A DNA stretch of 64,000 bases from Nemertoderma westbladi (Eukaryota > Xenacoelomorpha > Nemertodermatida > Nemertodermatidae), in contig JAUCBJ010004539.1 of assembly GCA_032718475.1 (NCBI GenBank), forward strand, positions 1-64,000. The letters run 5' to 3'. Made by a program: the position numbers and the translations under genes. The notes below the pieces were generated by a model, which ran no database searches, was not told where the DNA came from, and worked only from the letters and a program-made list of their open reading frames with translations. How positions within the stretch are numbered: position 1 is the stretch's first letter; the number at the start of each line of letters is the position of its first letter. Shown in pieces: positions 55,201 to 61,200 of the stretch.

Positions 55201-58200
55201 TGTCAGTCAGTCAGTCTGTCTGTGTGTTTGTCATCGGCTATACAATCGAACCCATCTCGATGAAATCTCGCTTGCTATAGCTCGTTAGAAAGGTCTCGCC
55301 CTAACTCGTTGCAACGTAATACTCAGAGTCGTCTGAAGTTCGCCCGTCTGCCGCTAGAGGGCGATTTTCGTGATTTTCGGGCGAAATTTATCGAATTATT
55401 TCGGTTCTTCTATCGGTAATTAATGATTTAGAGGGCTAACATTTATCCCACCTGGTATAAAATTAACATGGGTAGATTCGCCGTGTCCCATTCTCACAAA
55501 GTATTTATTTTATTCGAGTGTTTAATATAAATATGTATGATTATTTATTGATTAATAAACAAATAGTGTATAAATATGTCATATTCGCCAAGCACGATCG
55601 AATTGGCCTATTGTTATTGAATAGGGAAGGATTGTTTTCTGTAGCAACCTTAAGGTAATTATTGAACTCGCAGCTAGCTGGCTGGGCACAGATAAGGAGC
55701 AAGCAGGCTGGAGTGTTGATTGGGGTGGGTTTGGGTTGTAGTAATTCTGCTTTCTCAATCATTGGCTGCATGGAAGGAGAGGTTTATAACATTTTTGTTT
55801 TACTGTTATGAATATTAAAAGTAAAAATAATTATTTCTATAGGCCTATACTTACTGTATTATTATGTTATCTAATATTATACATCTAATCTCGATGAAAT
55901 CTCGCTTACTATAGCTCGTTAGATAGGTCTCGCCCTAACTCGTTGCAACGTAATACTCAGAGCCGTCTGAAGTTCCCCCGTCTGCCGCTAGAGGGCGAAT
56001 TATCCGATAGTGAAAACCTGATCTTATTGGGTTGTTTTTAATGCTTTTGAGCTGAAACTTGGTAGCTATATACTGCAGCATAGGCTGTATATTTCCGGAG
56101 TCACTGGGTGGTCTACAGTTCCCCAGTCTACCGTTAGAGTGCTAAATGTCTGAGAGATAACATCTTCTCCAACTTTATTATTTACAATCCGTTTTGACTG
56201 AAACTTGGTAGGCATCTACTACAGCATAGGCTGAATCTTTACTGAGTCGCAGAGTCGTCTACAATTTCCCAGTCTACCGCTAGAGGGCGAAATGTCTGCA
56301 AGTTAACATCTTCTCCAACTTTGTTATTTATAATCCATTTAGACTGAACTTGGTAGGCATCTACTACAGCATAGGCTATATCTTTACTGAGTCGCGCAGA
56401 GTTGTCTACAGTACCCGCGTCTGCCGCTAGAGGGCGAAATGTATGAAAGTTAACATCTTCTCCAACTTTGTTATTTACAATCCTTTTAGACTGAAACTTG
56501 GTAGGCATCTACTATAGCATAGGCTATATCTTTGCGGAGTAGTAGAGTCGTCTACAGTTCCACAGTCAGACGCAAGAGGGCGAATTGTCTGATAGTGAAA
56601 ACCTCATCCCATTTGGTTCTTTTTAATCCTTTTGAGCTGAAACTTGGCAGGTATCTACTACATCCTAGGCTCTATCTTTACGGAGTTGCAGAGTCCTATA
56701 CACTTCCCCAGTCTACCGCTAGAGGGTGAAATGTCTGAAAATTAACATCTTCTCCAACTTTGTTATTTACAAACGGTTTAGACTGAAACTTGGTAGGCAT
56801 CTACTACAGCATAGGCTCTACCTTTACGGAGTCGCAGAGTTGTATACAGTTCCCCTATCTGCCGCTAGAGGGCGAATTGTCTGATAGTGAACACCTCATC
56901 CCAATTGGTTCTCTTTAATCCCTTTGAGCTGAAACTTGGCAGGAATCTACTGCAGCATATTCTGTATCTTTACGGAGTCCCAGAGTCGTCTACAGTTCTT
57001 CAGTCTACCGCTAGAAGTCTGAATGTGAACATCTACACCAATTTTGTTATTTACAATCTGTTTAAGCTGAAACTTGAAAGGCAGGCATTTTACTTCACCA
57101 TAAACCCCACCTTTACCAAACTGCAGCGCCGTCTGCATTTCACCAGTCCGCAGGTAGAGGGTGGATCTGAAAGTGATCATTTTCTGGAAATTTTGTTATT
57201 TACAATCTGACTAAAGTTGAAACTTGACAGTTATCTCTTATGGGGGTGGTGTTTTATTTAATGATGGTGTCTATTCCGTATGCAGTTCTCAAATCTCCCA
57301 CACATATTCATATATCATCTGCACGTGCACTAGAAAGCTGTGGCCCGAAGGGCCACAGGCTTTCTAGTATATATATACATACAGTACATACAGTTAGCAC
57401 TAAAGTCTACATATAGCTATAGCACTAAGCCACTTACGGTCGCTGGTTATTAGAGAGAATATGACACTGGGTGGTCCGTGTATTCCAGTATCAATGTTAG
57501 TAACGGTCACATCGGCAGTGGATATTACGGTACTACCGATCGCCAATGTCTCGTCTACGTTTTTATTGGCGGGTATAGCAAGTGTTGGTACGGTATCTTC
57601 CTTGGGCAGAACCTATAAAGTTAAAAATTATTACTTCTCTGCCACTAAACAACGGTCCTCATAGCGCCTAGGCCTACACTCATATAGGTTTCTACGCTGC
57701 CTTTCCCTCTCCTTACCTCTACTTCTAGATAAGCCTTGGTTGTGGCTCCCGCACCAGCTTGATCTGTAACCTCAATAGTGAAGGCGTAGGAGGTCTGTGT
57801 CTCGTAATCGAAGGCGGCATTTCTGTTGATGGTCCCGAGAAGGGCGTCTAGGGTGACCTTGGGGCAGGTCCCGGTGGTAACGCAAACGTACTTTAAGGGA
57901 GTTCCGTCTGGGTCGAAACACTGAAGAGCTGCCAACTGAATCGCTGTACAAATGAAAACAATAATAAACAATACGAACTGTGATTAAATGAGGCCGGGTC
58001 CGATATATGTAAATTCTACTCAATGTCAAATCAATAACTTATATTTTTACGGATTTGACAGAAACGTCCCACAAAGGCTATCGGCTTATATTATGTATGT
58101 TTAACATACCAGAGGTCTCGATTTCGGTTACGGATGCGTAGTATATGCTTGGGTTACAATAGGGGTCGCAGTCGTTTAGATTTCCCAACGTAACGGTAAT

Positions 58201-61200
58201 ATCAAATTTATTCGATATATTTTCTCCATCAAATACGTAACCCTGTAACAATTTCAATAGCGAACTAATATAGTCATCTATCAAATGAAGGCATAAACGT
58301 ATATAACATTACTACAACTACATTATGTATGCAAAATTAATGTATATTAAATATATTAATTAATACAGCAATGTCGCATCTCAAACATTATGGAGCTCAG
58401 ACTCAGAAGAATAGATTTACCATTACATGTAATTATTGCATGTAATGTAATAATTATTTAATAGTTAGTATTAGTTCTGAAATTAATTTTTATTGAAAGA
58501 TTATTCTTTATACAGTTGCAATAAACTCCTGTGATAACTCCTGTGATCTCTGTCGGTTGAAGATATATAATGTAGCGGGTGACTTTATACCGCGAGTGAG
58601 AATGTTTTATATGCCAGAATGAGAATACAAGAGCGTCCATAGGTTGTACCACGATAGGAGTTAGGACCGTAAGCCGTACTCAGAGTACTGGTCGCCAGAG
58701 AATGGGCGGATCTTGTGACAACTCTTAAAATCTTCGACAGTCAGCCACTGTCAAAAATGGTCACAAACAATGTGAATAACAGTAGATCGCAGTTAGCCAT
58801 GCTACTGTACGTAATTCTGCCAATTTCGCCTCCGCATATCACAATTTTATTTGAAAGGCGGGGTAGCTCAGTTGGTTGAGCGCCGGGCCTGCAATCTAAT
58901 GGTTGTAGGTTCAGCCCCGCCAGGGTCCACTCAGCCTTTCATCCACTGGGGTCGATGAAATGAGTACCAGTTAAATAACTGGGAGCAAATCTTGGGATAG
59001 GAGTAGCGCCCACCCCTACCCTCAGGTAGCAGCTATCGAAAGAGGAGCCTTGCTTGCTTTTTTTTGATATCACAATTTAAAATATTGATTTTGGGCCGGA
59101 AATGTAATGTTATTTACATTGTTTGTGGCTATGTATGACTTTGTTGGTGTGTTATCACGGAATTTAGGTGTTGTCACAAATTCCATGTACTACTGTAGGC
59201 CTAACATATTCGACGTATCGCAGCTTGGTTTAGCTAACCTCAGGCGTATAGGACCTTTTACATAAACAATATTAATAAATTAGTAAAGTCCGCATCGGCA
59301 CAGGCAAGCATTACCATGGGTATTAAGTCGCTTGCAATTAATTATAATAGTAATGGAATGAAAATTAAGTTCTAACATTAGATATAAATTCTTTCAAGTT
59401 ATTAAATTCAATATTTCCGATACAAAATTACAAACTCTCCAATCGCAATCTCTATGTAGGTACTGAAGTAATTAATTATAATAAAATCGTAGCTAGTAAA
59501 AACTAACTTGCATTTTGGTGACCCTTTTTGTAACATCTTCGTAATCCAGAGGTGTGGTTGTCTTGATCTGGAAAGTTGTGGGGTCCGGTATAGTGTAATA
59601 AACTTCGCCATTGCTATATGAATCTACAAGGTAAATAAATAATAGGTCAAAAATAGGCTTTTCCTTTTCTAAACATTTGAATTACCTAAATAATTCAATT
59701 AAAAGGCCTAAATAATTCTGGTTTCGCATGGCAATTTCGCATATGTCACTTTATTAAAACGTCGATTATTAAAAAAATATTTAAACGCATAATCTAATAT
59801 CTAATATCTAAGCTCTATGAGAAAATTGTAGAAAGTATGGGAGGGTGGTTCCTTGTAATAAAAAAAATAAACTAATAATTAAATAAGAAGCTCTATAAAT
59901 ATTAACTTACAGTCCAGGTAGTACCACAGCTTTTGGGTTGCGTCGTTTTTCTGATCATTGTCATTCACCACAGGTACAGCAGGGATGCACGTTATCGCCG
60001 TGTCTCTTGCAGTGTTCTCGTCAACTGTACAAGCAATCTGTGATAGAAAAGTAGGTAGCAAATAATTAAAACCATCAAACATTAAACAAACAGGTGTGAA
60101 ATTTGTTACTAAAGGGGGTGTTTCGGAACTTTTTTCAAATAAGTATATGACTACAGAGAATATCTAACGGTTACAATTATTTTAATCTATGTTGTGAAAC
60201 GTCTCATGAATATTTTATCAATTTATTAAATAATCTTACGGTAGCCGTGGTTATAGTTGGATCGTTTTCGTTGTTGTTACGGATGTGGATATTGGCGGTA
60301 TGTTTATCGCAGTCTCCGGCAGTAGTCCCCCCGGCCCAAACGCATTTATCTGCAGCGGCAATTCCACCGTATTGGCGATAGCACCTAAAAAATAGAAACC
60401 TCAAGGAATAAGATGTGTAAGGCCCAATGAATTGATCAGGAATATCACCTGCAATTGCTATAATGTAAAGCCAAGACTCACTCTGCCTCCATTTTAATTC
60501 ATAAATTTATTTGCTGTTTGAGTCCAAGCCACATGGCTCGGGTTAATTTCAAATAACTGAATTTGGGAGTGAAATATAGAATAAATTACCCAATTTCTAT
60601 GCTGAATGGAAGTTTTAAAGCTGGCGTTCCATCGTAATCGAATGCCACCTTTGACCTCAGAATGAAATCGTTTTGGCCGGCACCAAAGTATGGGCCTAGC
60701 AGTTCGAATTTAGCTGGTGACACAGCAGCTGCAATAAAATAATTAACACTATTTAAACGAGTTCTCAAGGAAACAGATAAGACTGGGACTTTCGATGCAA
60801 ACAAAAGTAATCTTTCTCCAGTTGGAAAATTGACGCAAATAGCATAGGAACTACCGGCAACAAGTGATTACATGTACGTACATGGCCCTACATGTAATGG
60901 TGCCAAAAGAAACAATAGCCGTATAAACCTTGATCGATTACACTAAATTAGTTATTAATAGTTTATCTTACCAGTTGCACCGGCGTCAACAGCTGTGTTT
61001 ATCCCACATTGTACATCGTAGGTACCAGCTGGGGTGTTATCCCTGGTGGTCGCCACGCGCAATAGCTCATCCCCTACGGCCACTTCATCTACAGTTACCG
61101 AGGTGAGTGTGGGTTTGTTGCCAATCTTAACGTCTATCGCTATTGAAAAGTACAGAAAACGGATTGATTAGTAGACGACATAATGGCTTATTATTGATTA

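Noticed and set aside
58857-58921. Functional tRNA gene
   Set aside because: The tRNA-like part continues into a SINE body with target duplications. The anticodon arm pairs poorly.
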